From the NCBI GenBank assembly GCA_958299035.1, contig CATQJL010000223.1:6685753-6749752 (forward strand): 64,000 bases of DNA. The letters are read 5' to 3'. This stretch comes from Cylicocyclus nassatus. Taxonomy: Eukaryota; Nematoda; Chromadorea; Rhabditida; Strongylidae. The notes under the pieces were generated by a model, which was not told the DNA's origin, made no database searches, and saw nothing but the letters and a program-made list of their open reading frames with translations. The translations under genes were made by a program, and so were the position numbers. Shown piece after piece: positions 1-12,564 of the stretch; the first letter of the stretch is position 1, and every line of letters begins with the position of its first letter.

Positions 1-801
1 GACTAGCTTTGAGTACATAAAGGTCCCGTATGAAGAACGGGGACAAGCTATGGTGTATCCCTATATCAATTTGAGCGCAGGTCCAGACAATTCAAGAAAA
101 AGGAGGATGCTTGGTAAGACGCGTTAAGACGCGAAGAGGATACCGGCAAATTGTCCCAGCGCGTGCAAAATCGCCCTTCGCGCACCACTTCAAGATGCGT
201 CAAAATAGCTTGAAAATAAATACACAATTATGAAAGAAATTGCTCTGTCACACTTCATCTCCCCATGCTAAATAAGTACAACAGCTGCGGCAACTGTAAC
301 TGCAAATGAAGATCCGCTTACCAACAGAAGCAGTCTTTGATGGCTATGGAAATAAAACAGATGATAAACATCGGAGCATGCTATCGCTCCAAAAGTGATC
401 TGAATTTCATAGGGGTCGAAGACTAGATCCTTTCACTTATTATCATCCACCAACTTAACAATCTAGCCTTAGATACACCTGTGGTTAAACCAAAACGTAG
501 GCAGAGACTCAAAGATTGCAAAAATGCCGTTTACAAATTTAATAGCCCTCATTAACGTGCAGACTTCTACCAATTCCTGGAACTACTATACGCCCGCCTT
601 TGCTTTATGTTGAGCCCGCTGATACAGAATGCATCTGAGCTAATTTTCGCGTTTCGTTCTCGTATGTGCAAAGTGTGGCCAATTAGATCAATACGAACAT
701 ATAACGGAATAGACGCAATGCTTCGATCATGTTAGTGTACTGCATCACATATAGATTCTATGTTGTTCAAACTGTCAGAAATTTTAACTTTATATTCCTA
801 A
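1..801. other. no recognised feature
   Basis: No open frame with protein-like composition, RNA gene or clear repeat was recognised in this left-edge stretch. Confidence 0.4.
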
Positions 802-1029
802 GGCTCCCGCCAGAGTGCCGAAGTTATGCCAGCGCTACGCCAGCATTTCGATCGATACACGTGTATTTCGTTGGGGACGTCAGCTAGCCCCGCCAGCCAC
901 GCCAGCATTTCGATCGATACACGTGTATTTCGTTGGGGACGTCAGCTAGCCCCGCCCCAACGAAATACACGTGTATCGATCGAAATGCTGGCTTAGCGCT
1001 GGCATAACTTCGGCACTCTGGCGGGAGCC
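802..1029. mobile_element. short foldback transposon, TAA target duplication (PIF/Harbinger-like)
   Basis: The ends are long inverted repeats beginning GGCTCCCGCCAGAGTGCCG. The element is flanked by TAA at 799-801 and 1030-1032, a 3-bp duplication typical of PIF/Harbinger MITEs. A unit of about 57 bp is directly duplicated inside (about 838-894 and 899-956), and a third copy lies in inverse orientation. There is no coding capacity, so it depends on a transposase made elsewhere. Confidence 0.7.
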
Positions 1030-1284
1030 TAAGCTTCGAAATTAGTTTGTTTCCCATCCGCTGGTTGTTTAACATCAATCGCTTACTGGACCGCGATCCC
1101 CCTGTCTACTATAACCCACTCCAATTTGAACAATAGAAATACCGGAGAAATTGGTGTGATGGTAGCGCCGTCATTAAACTTTAACAGCTTCCTATTGTAC
1201 TGGCTAAAGTCTACCCGTTGAAGTTCTCACTCCTTACATCCATATTTCAATCTTTCTCAACATTCAGACTGTAGTTAATATATC

Positions 1285-1564
1285 AAAGGCAGTGTCCGGG
1301 CAAGATGTCGGTCTTGAAATTTTGTGTTTATCTGGGCCTAGTTATGCTAAACCCGAACATCCGCATTGAGAGCGCGAAAACGGCGAAAAAGGGCTCTGAA
1401 GCAGGAGGGAAACCAGCAGATGAGCGGAGTCTTTCACTTTGTGAAGTCACTCTCCTAGTTCGCCGTTTTCGCGTTCTCCACTGTATATTTTCGGATTCAG
1501 TATAGCGAATAGGGCCAGGTAAGCACAAAATCTCAAATTGACCTTTTGCCTAGATACCGCCTTT
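1285..1564. mobile_element. foldback element, AAAGGCAGTGTCCGGGC family (copy 1)
   Basis: The left end reads AAAGGCAGTGTCCGGGCAA and the right end is a decayed inverse copy ending in CCGCCTTT. The interior holds mirrored GCGAAAACGGCGAA blocks. The same family recurs, better preserved, at 58999-59453. Confidence 0.6.
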
Positions 1565-2379
1565 ACCCAGATTTTCGATTTCCGTGTATTTGTCGTTCCA
1601 GGCCCTGAGGTGGGAGGGGGGCCTAGGGGTTTTCATCGTTGTTTCGAAGCGTTTTTCTCGCTTCCGAAGCGAAATTTGTGGGCATTGACTTTGTAGGGGG
1701 GTCCAACTATACTATGCTGCCAAAAGCTTATTCCTGTAATACCAAAAGTCTCTAAGTTCTCCCTCTTTTCACTTATCACATACCTTTGACATAATTTGAG
1801 GTTCAAGGCAGCTAATCTGTTATCAGATTAGAATGTTAATCAAATTGTACTCAGCTAATCTCACAGGCAAGGCTTGCTTCTAGCTCAATATTATGTGAAC
1901 TGGGAACGGATATAATGTCAAGCTTTTCCTCACTCATTTTGAAGCGTATGGACTGCTAGTTAATCTATTGCCCCAACCCTCCAGCGACTCCATGCTGAAA
2001 CCTTTTATGCATCATCTACATCCAATCCGATCTCGCCTTAGTTGTGGGAAGTGAATGAAGAAATATCCTGCAACATTTTGCGCATAAGAAAACATCATCC
2101 GTTCTTGCTGGTGCTCAATGCGAATAATAATAATATATTAATTATACAACAAAATTAATATTATGACATGCCTCTCAAAGAAGACCCAAATATTGAGGTA
2201 TATTGTTTTACACGCTTCTGATGAGTTGATGAGGGCTCTTCTTAACCCATTTGCTGTGGTGACGCCTACGGTTACGCGCCAGCTAGCCATAATTTACTAT
2301 TCGGGTTCTAAAACTCATGGGTAATTTTACTCAAATCAAACCTAGTTTTGGTGGTTCAGTGTATAGTTGTAAAGAACGG
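1565..2379. other. AT-rich intergenic sequence, nothing recognised
   Basis: No gene or bounded repeat was recognised. A short simple ATA-rich stretch lies near 2124-2160. Confidence 0.35.
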
Positions 2380-2800
2380 GAATTTTCATCGAATTAACGA
2401 ATATTGAGTAATTGGTTTTAGAAAAAATTTCGAACAAATGAATGTCGAATAATTAATTTTGGAAAAATTTGCGAATGAACGAATATTATTCGATTTCTGA
2501 TTTTCATATTATTCAAATTCGAATACAAAGATAAGCACATTTGAAAATTGGAACTTTTAAATACTGGAATAACCAAAAATTGATCGAGTATTCCACTATT
2601 CGATTAGATGAATATTCAAATATTCGAGTAAGTCATTTTTCCAAGTAGTGAATGAACGAATTATTTGAATACGGGCCTTTTTTAACGACTATTCGAATAA
2701 ATGAATAAGTGGAATTCCTCAAATATTCGAAAAGTCGAACATTTCGAATAAATTTTTCGAATACGAATATTCGTTTCCAACTACAGTACGGTGATTTGAT
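2380..2800. repeat. degenerate AATATTCGAATA-rich cluster
   Basis: The self-complementary words ATTCGAAT and AATATTCG recur many times in degenerate form over about 400 bp. No fixed period is visible by eye. It is best described as low-complexity satellite-like DNA. Open frames across it are by-products of the composition. Confidence 0.5.
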
Positions 2801-4656
2801 ACGGCACAAGCCGAATATTCGTTTATCAAACGTTACGTCAGACAGGTCAATGTACAAACGAACCATAGCCACCCAACAATATATCAAGAGGCAACTGTCC
2901 GCCCGCTGTGTCGAACATCATCGTCGCCGACTACAGTACTATGACAGTACTGAGTCTAGTTGTAGCAAACGGATGGCTAATGGGCTGGTGTGGGGTTGCC
3001 GCATGGGTTGTATGGTGCCTCAAACTTGAGTATTCAAACCTTATTTCAACATAATAACTAAAAGAACAATATTGTAGGCACTGTGAATGGAAATGTCCCC
3101 CAGAGACTGTCAACCCTCGAACTGCTTCTCAGGATACTTGCGGATTGATCCCTTAGAAACTTCTTGGTGAGCGGGATACTTGTAGTTTCCTTCCCATAGT
3201 TGCCGGACCTAGTCCTACCCTCAGAAGACTTGTGGAGAGAACTGCCTAGTGAGCTGGAGACCTGTCGTTCTCACTCCCTTGTATCTGTGGACCTAATTCT
3301 GGCCCTATTTGTGGAGAGAATCCCTCGACCTCACTCATCCAGCGGTACTTATAGCCTTCAGACTTGCTGACTTTTAAAGCCACGTCAATGTTAGCTGAGG
3401 ATAGGCTAGTGATAAGGTGATGAAATAAACTTATGATAACTTGTCCAGCTGGTTTTCGTGGTGCTCTTTTAACCACTAGCATTTATAAGATACAAAGCAA
3501 ACATGAATATCAAACATAACGATAAACAACACAATAGAACAGTATCCACAGACATTTACAGTATCTTCATCGTCGCCAATGGGGACAATCCTAACTCCTC
3601 TTTTAGTCGACGTTGGCGACACTATTGAATTATCTGAAACAGCAAAAAAAATCAGTAGCGTACAAGTCGACCACCGGACCTCGAATTTTTTTTATTACAC
3701 GCGCGTTATGTCCAAGTTACGACAGATAAACAGAGATTACAGACACAAGTAATCAATCTTTTTGCTGTTTTCTTTGCTACTCGAAGACGAGGCACAAGAA
3801 TATTAACACTGGGTGAGCGAGTGAAAATGCAAAAGCACGAATAAGAATGCAGCATTGACAGAATTAGTAATTGCAGGCTAGATATGGTGAGCTCATGCTA
3901 AATCGGAGGCGTGGCCTATAGAAATGGTGTCATCCCGTCCTTCACTCACTGTCAGATCCTTGGAATTCTTCACTTGTGTCCCAAGGGTATGCCGTATAGC
4001 TTAGCTGTGAGTGCTGCTGTGCTCTCCGTCATTGAGCCCGGTTTAAAGGCACCGTCCACCCAGATTCTCGAGTATCATGTTTTGGTCCTTTCGGGGCCTT
4101 CCCATGTCCCTGATTCCAATTGTGAAGTCGAGAATCTTCGAAAACCCCGACAAATTCCGTTCCGGACAACTTGCAAGCCGATACTCCGGAACAATATTGG
4201 ATGGGCGCTCATGGAGGCGCGGTCACCATTGGAGGGGGGGGGGGCGGTATTGATTTGAGGTCCTCATGCCTCCCCGCCATCCCGAAGCGATTTTCTCGGT
4301 TCCAAAGAAAATCGGAAGCGAGAAAATTTCTTTTTCTAGTCTTAAGGAGTAGATTACAGGCTCGGCTGGAATTTGGTCTAAGGGAGGGGAGGGGTACTCA
4401 GTATGCTATCATGAACATCATGCCCGCTTGCTGCACTACAGTCTTACTCAGGAACTAGATATGCTAAGCTACAACCATATTACCACCTTCCGTTAAAGCA
4501 AACTCAAATCTGGGTTCTCACTCTCCAACTCCACGAAAAAGGTCTCAACATGCAAAAAGAGTAGCACTCGTAATCCATGTTTGACAAGCTTCCTAGACCT
4601 AGTCCAAGCAACACCCACGCTTGGCTGGGATAATATGGGTTCATTCATAATGCACC
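2801..4656. other. intergenic, repeat-derived, no gene supported
   Basis: A frame on the minus strand at 3246-3482 and one on plus at 3911-4258 are open, but neither has splice or family support. The stretch 4260-4330 has GAAGCG blocks resembling 1610-1680, suggesting another dispersed repeat. A run of nine G lies near 4234. Confidence 0.3.
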
Positions 4657-4794
4657 GCTGCAGTCACAGTAAAAATATAAGCTCGCTCGCTGTGAAGGAA
4701 CACTCTCGGAGAGAACGTGCAGCAAACACAGAAATGCATCCATAAACGGCGAAGGTGTGCTGCCGTGAACGTATATTTTCACTGCGACTGCAGC
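4657..4794. mobile_element. short foldback element (GCTGCAGTC ends)
   Basis: Inverted ends GCTGCAGTCACAGT and ACTGCGACTGCAGC, followed inward by AAAATATA/TATATTTT, bound about 140 bp of non-coding DNA. Confidence 0.5.
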
Positions 4795-4948
4795 AGCGTA
4801 CGCCGCAGGACTGGCGTGCTGCTGCGTAGTATAAAGGAATCCTATCGCGCCCAGGGTCGAGCAAGAGGTGTGGCACACAAGCGCCGGATACGATCCCCCC
4901 TCCACCTATTTTCTATTCGCATACCCCCCCCCCATCTTTTCTTCCGTA

Positions 4949-5769
4949 GGGTGCCTTCATACAGCGCCCGCAGCCGCCGCTAGCAGCCCGCAGCAGCCGC
5001 CCGCAGCCCGTAGCAGCCGCCAGCAGCCCGTAGCAGCCGCCAGCAGCCCGTAGCAGCCGCCAGCAGCCCGTAGCAGCCACCAGCAGCCCGTAGCAGCCCG
5101 TAGCCACCGTTGGCCGCTTTTGTCACCATACGCAAAATCATCAGATTCTTACCAATTTGATGCACCCGCCCTTGCTTTTGATCTTCCACGCTTTTTTTCT
5201 CCCTGTTGCCGACTGTACGTATTTCGACCTCAAAAATTAGACATTGTTGCTGCTACTGCTATACTTGTGTCTATTTTTGTCATTATCTTTTTGCCGTAGA
5301 TTGGTTATCTTTGTGGTGATCAATTTTCCTACTGCATTGAACCATAGAACAGCCGAATTTTTGTGTGATTCCCTTTGATTTTTAATGCGTCCAGTTTCTG
5401 TTTGTGCTATCTGTTAATTTCTAAACATGGTTCTGCTTCACTCTATTCCTTTGCTATCGGTGCTCATCTAAATTGCAGTCTACTACTTCTCAAGTTCGCT
5501 GAATTCACTCGCGGGGTGATTTCTTGCAACTATGGATGCGTTCAGTTGCTATTTCTGTGATTTTTTTAGATCGAACTGCGTACTGGCGGCAAAAGGAAGG
5601 AAAAAGCGTGGAGGATGAGAGACATAGGCCGGTACAATCAAATCAGTAATAATCTGATGATTTTGCGTATGATAACAAAAGCGGCCAGCGGCGGCCACGG
5701 GCTGCTGCAGGCTGCTGGCGGCTGCTGCGGGCTGCTAGCGGCGGCTGCGGGCGCGGTATGAAGGCACCC
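4949..5769. mobile_element. foldback element with expanded GC-rich minisatellite arm
   Basis: Inverted ends GGGTGCCTTCATAC and GTATGAAGGCACCC lie inside GTA direct repeats. The arms carry matching GCAGCC-rich DNA and a longer mirrored block (CCATACGCAAAATCATCAGA near 5127, inverse near 5650). The left arm has undergone tandem expansion and the right arm has not. Confidence 0.55.
4981..5105. repeat. 20-bp minisatellite, CAGCAGCCCGTAGCAGCCGC unit
   Basis: About five tandem copies of a 20-bp unit with few changes. The unit is rich in CAGC/GCAG trinucleotides, so every frame is open and gives artificial repeat proteins. Confidence 0.75.
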
Positions 5770-5959
5770 GTAGGCATGTAAATGCTCAACCATGCATAAT
5801 TAGGCACATATTCGTAATTATCATGTCAAGTAACGATTACGGGCCAAGTTTTAGCAAATTCTGAGGATTCCCAATATTGGACAATCCAAGTGAAATGAAC
5901 ATTTTTGAAGACGATTGAATATATTTCAAAAGTGAATTAGCTCACTATTCTTGTACTCA

Positions 5960-6436
5960 AAGGGGAAGGATGGTCAGTCGAAGTGGCCTTTTGCGATGAT
6001 GTGTATACCATGTTGGAGGGCACAAAACGCTCATTCCAAATCTGTCTCCCTTATCTGCGGCACTTTCCTGCACGAGAAGTTATGAGCGTTTATTGGAGAA
6101 AAAATTTGAGTGTGCAAATAATATAAAAACTGTAGTAACATTGTTTCTAGCGCTCAAATGGACCAGGGTAATCTTTTCAGCTACACTTTAAATTAAATAC
6201 TCTTAAGTAAAATATATCCGCACTCCGGCTGTCTCATTCAAGCGCTGATAAGATTTCAGCAAGTGTTTTTATTCCAAAAAAAAAACACTCATTTTTTGCT
6301 CCTTCAAACGCTCATAACTCCTCGTCCAGGAAAGCGCCGCAGATAAGGAAAACAGATTTGAAATCAGCGTTTTATGCCCTCCACAATGGTATACAACTCA
6401 TCCAAAAGGCACTTCGACCAACCATCCTTGCCTTGT
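5960..6436. mobile_element. large foldback element
   Basis: Arms of about 170 bp are inverse copies of each other. For example AAGGATGGTCAGTCGAAGTG on the left matches the inverse of CACTTCGACCAACCATCCTT on the right, and further in, the GAGTT(A)TGAGCG motif is mirrored. No coding content. Confidence 0.6.
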
Positions 6437-6517
6437 TAGTACGAAGCACTACTCCCTATTTACCCATACCATAATCCTCCTTCAAATAACCAATAATATA
6501 ATAATATATGGAATTAG

Positions 6518-7053
6518 GAGCAGGCCAAAATCTCGTTTATCCCATTTTTCGCTTTCAATAGCTGCGCTTTCACCAGCTTTTACTCAGAGCGAGAAGATGA
6601 ATCAGGCCCAAATTACTCCTGTGAAAGTTACAAGGCTCATGCTATCAAACTATATGTATCTTGTTCGCTAAAATTCCTTTTGGGGGCATGTTAATGAGGT
6701 GTGGCGCACCCATTAACTTACCTTCAAAGCATTCAAATCTCTATCTTTTTATATGATTGCTACTGCTAAACCTTCTTCTCCATTAGCAAGAATTTCAGTC
6801 AAAATTGTTCATCCTAAGGAAAGATACAGTCGTTTTTCTTTAGCTACAAATGGAAAACACTGCAAAAATATTGGATTACGGTAATATGCTAAGTCTGTGC
6901 TACTACGTAAATCGCGAGGAAAGGCGACAAGAACAAGTGTATCCGATAGCCTGATCCTCGTAACTTTCTCGAAAGTAATTTGAGCCTGATTGGACTTCTC
7001 GAGTCTGAGAAAATGAAAACAAAATTGGGACAAACGAGATTTTGGCTTGCTCA
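6518..7053. mobile_element. foldback element
   Basis: The ends GAGCAGGCCAAAATCTCG and CGAGATTTTGGCTTGCTC are inverse copies. A second matching pair lies further in (CAAATTACTCCTGTGAAAGTTAC against the inverse of GTAACTTTCTCGAAAGTAATTTG). No coding content. Confidence 0.55.
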
Positions 7054-7067
7054 TAATTACAGAGTTT

Positions 7068-7107
7068 GGAGGTTAGTTGAAGTGGATTCCCACTTCAACT
7101 AACCTCC
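7068..7107. repeat. perfect 18-bp stem hairpin
   Basis: GGAGGTTAGTTGAAGTGG is followed after four bases by its exact inverse complement. It stands alone between two larger foldbacks. It may be the tip of an old element. Confidence 0.6.
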
Positions 7108-7451
7108 ATTGTCAGTAAAGAATCATTTAGTACTTTGTAGTAAGTGCAAAAAAAGTATTTTACTTACCTTTGAAGCGAAGCCAGCAGGTCGAAAATGACC
7201 ACCTCATTTACCAATATTTGGAAACCACAAAATTCACCGAAACTTGGCCCTTAGGGGCTATTTGACATGGTAACCACGAAAATGGTGCCCTTATGCTTTC
7301 GGGATTTTTTTTTAAAGCTTACTGTGTTGTTGAATGGCATAATGTCGCTGCATCACCTCAATAACGACCCCCCCCCCTCTTCCTGACCCCTCTACGACCC
7401 TCCTTGTGTGGCGTGCCAACTCCACGCTTGACTCTGATGGCGCCTACCGAA

Positions 7452-7702
7452 GGTAGGTGCCAGAGTAAGCGAATGTTTTGTTCAGCTTCGTTCAGCTGTA
7501 AAAGGCGCACAGAATATGATTCTGCACAGGACCCACAGCTGAAGCAGGCCTTGGCACGGGTGGAGGAACGATCACCTCAATTAGGTGGCGTTCGTTCCTC
7601 TACCCCCTTGGCACCAGTAGAGATTATGCAGCAGACATTAATTCTGCGCGCTCTGCAGCTGAACGAAGCTGAACAAAATATTCGCTTACTCTGGCCCCTA
7701 CC
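7452..7702. mobile_element. foldback element upstream of ran-2
   Basis: GGTAGGTGCCAGAGTAAGCG on the left and its inverse (CGCTTACTCTGG...CCTACC) on the right continue inward through GTTCAGCTTCGTTCAGCTG and its inverse. It sits about 350 bp upstream of the ran-2 start. Confidence 0.6.
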
Positions 7703-8010
7703 AATGTTGGTACTCGGCTTTTTCTTGGACGTCTCGTTTGTGTTGTGCGTTCACAGACTCGCGCGCTAAAAAAATTCGTTTCGTAACTTGACAGAACGGC
7801 TGGCTGCTGGAATAGGCAAATTAGTTGGTTTTCTTCATTTAAACGAATAAAAGTGCTGCTCTGCGTCTACTATTAAACTCATCAAGAAACTAATTGATTC
7901 GGTTTTGACTGAAGCTCAGTTAGATGCCAGTGTTCCCATATATGCCTATAGTTATCTTTCTATACGTTCTTTTTCTTTCAAAGTCCGCCAATGCCATAAA
8001 CTTAGCTGTC

Positions 8011-8018
8011 TGTTCCAG
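8011..8018 (+). promoter_or_regulatory. probable spliced-leader acceptor of ran-2
   Basis: TGTTCCAG lies 29 bp before the ATG at 8048, with no upstream exon recognised. This fits a trans-splice acceptor as used by most nematode mRNAs. Inferred from sequence only. Confidence 0.4.
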
Positions 8019-8047
8019 AAATTTGTTAGTTTTTTATTCTTTGCATT

Positions 8048-11000
8048 ATGAAAGAAATGAACGCTAATACGTTGTCTTTCCTTGACAAGCAAATCAAAAT
8101 GGACTCAGCAAAAGAAGGTAACTTCTTTCCTCAAGATTTATTCTACAGTCATCATATGTTTCTGATTGTGAAATTTAGCCGAAGAATTAGCGAAGGCGAT
8201 AGAATCGTTTTCGAATATGGAGGCATTGGAGTTGAGAGGAAATACAGTCGGTGTTGAGGCAGGAAAAAGAATAGCGGAAGCATTAGAGATGCATCCAGAA
8301 TTGAAAGTGAGTTGAGTGAAGCATTTTGTGCGAAAACGATCTATCGCAAATCAAGTTTTCACACACTATTTGGATAATTTTGGCAATTTTTTTCCCAATG
8401 TAAAGTACTCGCCATACTTGCCGACCCACTTGGCCCGCTTCGTTACTGGTCAACCAGTGAACTGGCCAATAGCGGAGCGGATGTCCACTTGATCCACTTT
8501 ATCCTCTTCATGCGCTCCGTTACGGTCAGTTCACTAGTTTGACCAATAGCGAAGTGGATCAAGCGGATCAAGTATAGCATGTGCCTATTCGTTGGCCGAC
8601 CGCAGTCTCCGCAGCCTCTGTTGCATGTACATGCGTCACCCACTACTCATTGCAGAAATGCTTATGGAGCGACATTTTTACCGGACGTTTGAAGTCAGAA
8701 ATACCCCCGATACTGGTATGTTTACCTCTAGTTACTGTTGTTTTATTGTTGTCTCACTTCTCCGTTTTAGCGGCATTTGTGCTCGGCTATAATGAACGCT
8801 GGTTGTCATATTGAGGAAATGGACCTGTCTGATAATGCGTTTGGCCCGATTGGAGCTGAAGGTAAGTCTGAAATCTTTGTCAATCATTTTTCGATCGTAA
8901 TCAATTTTTACCTTTTTGATGTTCGCATATATATGCTTGACCATTCTTGTCTTATGACAAGTCAGCCAAACTTTCTTGTCCTTTTTCAGGAATTTCAAGT
9001 TTCTTGGTCTCCCCTTCCGCGTACTCCTTGAAGATTTTGAAGCTGAATAATAACGGTCTAGGAGCTGGAGGAAAGGTAAATTGCTCGTATTAGCTCAGTA
9101 CGTGTGTTGTTCTTCAGCGATAAAAAATCCAGGTTATTGCGGAATGTCTGGCGCAGTGCCAGTGGAATGCACTTCGCGATGGACACTCATTTGAGCTAAA
9201 AACTTTTATTGCTGGCCGTAATCGATTAGAAGATCCTGGTGCGAAAGCGCTGGGAGAAACCTTCTTGGTAATCATCTCCTCCTCTATAACCTGATTAGGC
9301 TTGTGTTTTCAGGCACTCCAGTCTTTGGAAGAGATTCGTCTACCACAGGACGGCATTCGTCCAGCAGGAATTTGTGCTCTTGCTCATGCATTTGCCTTCA
9401 ACACTGATCTGCGAATTATTGATCTCAACGACAATACCTGCACCAAAAAAGGTGCCATGGCTCTAGCCAAGGTGGATTCATAAGAAAGACTTTGCGAGCG
9501 GATGTCCCAGCAACTGTTGATCTTGTTAGGTTCTTGGCGAGCTTACTCACTTGGAGACTTTGGATCTTGGAGATTGCTTGTGTCGTAATGCAGGAGTGAA
9601 AGCGATCTGTAAGGCTATCTTTGATGGAAGGCATAATAGGCTAAAGGTAGCTATGCTTCTAATATTTTTCAAAAGCTCAGCTTAGTAGTTGATTTGCAGT
9701 ACGTGGATCTTTCTGGTAACGGACTATCCGCTGACACAGCTAAAAGCATCATTAACAGCTGGAAAGAACTGTATGCAGATCGCGGCAAAGAAGTGTGAGT
9801 GAGGTTTACCTCTTTTATATAAGCTTTTTTGAAGCTCAATCTAGTTTAGTATACAACAATTACATCAACTGGTATGAGCGCCGTCGCTTTCTTCTTTTTG
9901 CATATCAACTTGTGCTTTCAGATTGCTGAAACTTTCAAACAATTGCTTTGGTTCAAGTTTCAATGAACTTGCGAGGCTGGGTCGGCAAGCTCGTGTTGAG
10001 CTAGGAGACATAGAGTAAGTAAGACACCTATACTTTTTTAAAACTAGTGTTATCGCATTGTACAGTGATGACGAAGGATCATCTACTGATGAGGATTCTG
10101 ACGCAAACAATGACTCCGAAGAGGATGAGGATAAAGAAAACAGCGAAAACAGAAACGGTAGGTGGTCTTACTCTGTTTAGCTTGAAAGAGACTGAATTTT
10201 TCAGATGCTAAGGGCGATGACATGGATCTAAATGCTTTATTGAAAGGTGTAGGTTGTATGAAAGTCGTAGAGCAAAAGGCGAATGGTGCTAACGATGGAG
10301 ATGCTGTCTCTTTCCTGGATAAACAACTAAAACTTGACACAGCGCAAGATGGTACGGGTGGTCTCTACACCACGTCGCCGTATGCTACATCAAAATTGAT
10401 TTACTTCAGCTGAACCTGTTGCAAAGCAAATTGAGGAACAAAAACGGATGCGTGTATTAGAACTGCGCGGAAATACACTTGGAATTGAATCAGGGAAACG
10501 CATTGCTGATGCTTTGAAGAAACATCCGGAGCTAGAGGTTTCCATTTGATAGGGGATGTTGATCATCTTTTAGTTATAATTGTTTAGCGCTGTCTATGGA
10601 GCGATATGTTTACCGGCAGACTCAAAAACGAGATCCCTCCAATATTGGTATACTATCTTGCTTCTATTTTTTACATTACTATTTGAAAGGTGAACCTTTA
10701 TCTAGAAGTGTTTGTGCTCGGCAATGATGTCAGTGGATTGTCATATAACAGAGCTAGATCTCTCCGACAATGCATTTGGGCCTATTGGAGCTGAAGGTAA
10801 GACAATACCTTCAATAAAACCATGCTATGCCAATTAGGAAAGCGCACTGAACGTGGGATTGTAACTTTCTACTTAGGTATACAAGAGTTTCTTGTTTCTC
10901 CAGCTGCTTATTCGTTAGAAGTTTTGAAACTGAATAACAATGGTCTTGGAGCGGGTGGAAAGGTAGGCTTATTTGTAAACGAGATGATTACTGTAGTGTT

Positions 11001-12564
11001 TTTAGATTTCGACTTATTTCACTGGTTCTAGGTGATCGCACAATGTCTTTCTCAATGCCACGACAATTCTGTGAAAGCCGGTAGGCCACTGAAGTTGAAA
11101 ACTTTCATAGCGGGTAGGAACCGTCTCGAAGTTCCTGGAGCCACGGCTCTATCATCAGCATTCGCGGTGAGGCAGCGGAAAAACATCATATATTTTTTGT
11201 AATTAATGCTTATTAAACTGTCATATACGCTTTTTCTTTCAGAAAATTGGAACGCTTGAAGAGATTACCGTACCTCAGAATGGTATCACTGCCATGGGCA
11301 TAGGGGCGTTGGCATCCTGCTTTAGAGCGAATCCCAACTTGAAAGTGATCAATTTCAATGATAATACAGCAACGCAGATGGGTAGCGAAGTTATCGCGAA
11401 GGTAGTTTGTCACTTTTTCAAATTTCTTTCTCTGGCTAACGTGCCGATTTAGTCTCTCTCAGCTCTGAAGAAGCTGGAAGTTTTGAATTTGGGTGACTGC
11501 TTATGTCGAGATCAAGGATGCCACGCCATTGTGGATGCACTATCACCCACGGTGCATAAGAACTTGAAAATGCTTGACATCTCGGGAGCGGAGTTGTCTG
11601 GTGCTGCTGCAAAACAAATCATAGAAAAGTGGAGGAAGTTCTCATCTGGAGCGCAACTGATAGTTTCATCCAATAACTTCGGCAGTATGTTCGCACAAAT
11701 AAAGAAGATGGCGGGAGCGAACATCGTTGTGGGCGATGAAGAGTAATCTTGTATTCTTATTGTATTTTTCCAATCTTATAATCTTCATGCGTTCTATACA
11801 AATTTTCAGCGATGACCAAGGTTCCGTAAGTTCCGATGATGATGAAAGGATGAGTGCTGAAGATAGTGATAGTGATGGTACCGACGAAGAAGGGGATGTA
11901 AAGTTAGATTCTGCAGAAGAGGGATATGATGAGGTGGTTTAACCTAATTGTCAAACTCTTCATTTAGTTTTGAATGTTTAGTCCGACGATCCCAGTAGAC
12001 TTCTCCAGTCATGCAAGGATGATATTGAAATTTCTATAGTAAGTCTACAAGAAGCCGGTAGAACTATGAAACCATAATACACTTATTAAGGACCGATTTG
12101 AATCTGCTACGCAGGAGGAGTCCGCACGTTTGATCTTAAGACTGGCAGCAATCTTAGCGAAAAGTTCCAAGAAAGAGGAAATTGTTGAAGAAGTTTTCGA
12201 TGAAGTCGTAAGCACTGCAGGTTGGCTGTTTCCAATTCGACTATCTCTATCTCTGTGAAATTGTTAATTTTTGTAGCAGACATTATTGTCAGAGTAAAAT
12301 CTGTTCATCGCCGGCCGAACTCTACCACAACTCAACTTGTGAATCATCTTATTGCTCAAGCTGGATTCGTTAAGGTGCGTCATCAATGTTGTTTATTTTA
12401 TATAATAGGTAATTGTCGTTGGATTGCTATCTGGTTATTATTTCTAGTGCGAAGAAAAGTGGGATATACCTGTGGATCGCGCTGCTCTTGGCAAACTTCT
12501 CCATTCACTTATTTCACGCTCAGTCCTTGATAAAGAGCGTGATGTGATTCGAAACTACTTGTAA
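8048..12564 (+). CDS. ran-2: Ran GTPase-activating protein with two tandem RanGAP/LRR domains
   Basis: Activates GTP hydrolysis by Ran in nuclear transport and mitosis. Exons read as 8048-8117, 8179-8306, 8656-8715, 8771-8861, 8990-9075, 9133-9267, 9313-9471, 9530-9646, 9700-9794, 9922-10014, 10066-10157, 10205-10351, 10410-10537, 10588-10647, 10706-10796, 10877-10962, 11032-11166, 11243-11401, 11453-11742, 11810-11933, 11982-12038, 12115-12220, 12277-12374 and 12448-12564. All phases join, giving 907 residues. There are two leucine-rich RanGAP domains, each followed by an acidic segment, and a C-terminal RanGAP1-like helical domain (final four exons). Each domain keeps the arginine-finger motif (SDIFTGR, SDMFTGR) and the NNNGLGAGGK loop, which correspond to catalytic Arg74 and Asn131 of yeast Rna1p. 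Exons 2-7 and 13-18 have identical lengths (128, 60, 91, 86, 135, 159), so a genomic segment was duplicated in tandem. The three exons that follow in copy 1 are one 290-bp exon in copy 2. The stop lies within a donor-like TTGTAAGT, so a further exon cannot be fully excluded. Confidence 0.93.
8414..8575. mobile_element. foldback element in ran-2 intron 2
   Basis: The ends ATACTTG and CAAGTAT and the mirrored CGCTTCGTTACTGGTCAA / TTGACCAATAGCGAAG blocks show an imperfect foldback inserted in the intron between exons 2 and 3. That intron is the longest in the first RanGAP copy. Confidence 0.5.

Noticed and set aside
4868..5189. Ala/Gly/Cys-rich repeat proteins
   Set aside because: They come from the CAGCAGCCCG minisatellite, open in every frame.
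8048..12564. Two separate RanGAP genes
   Set aside because: The first acidic exon splices in phase into the linker of the second copy, with no stop, promoter or clear trans-splice site between them.
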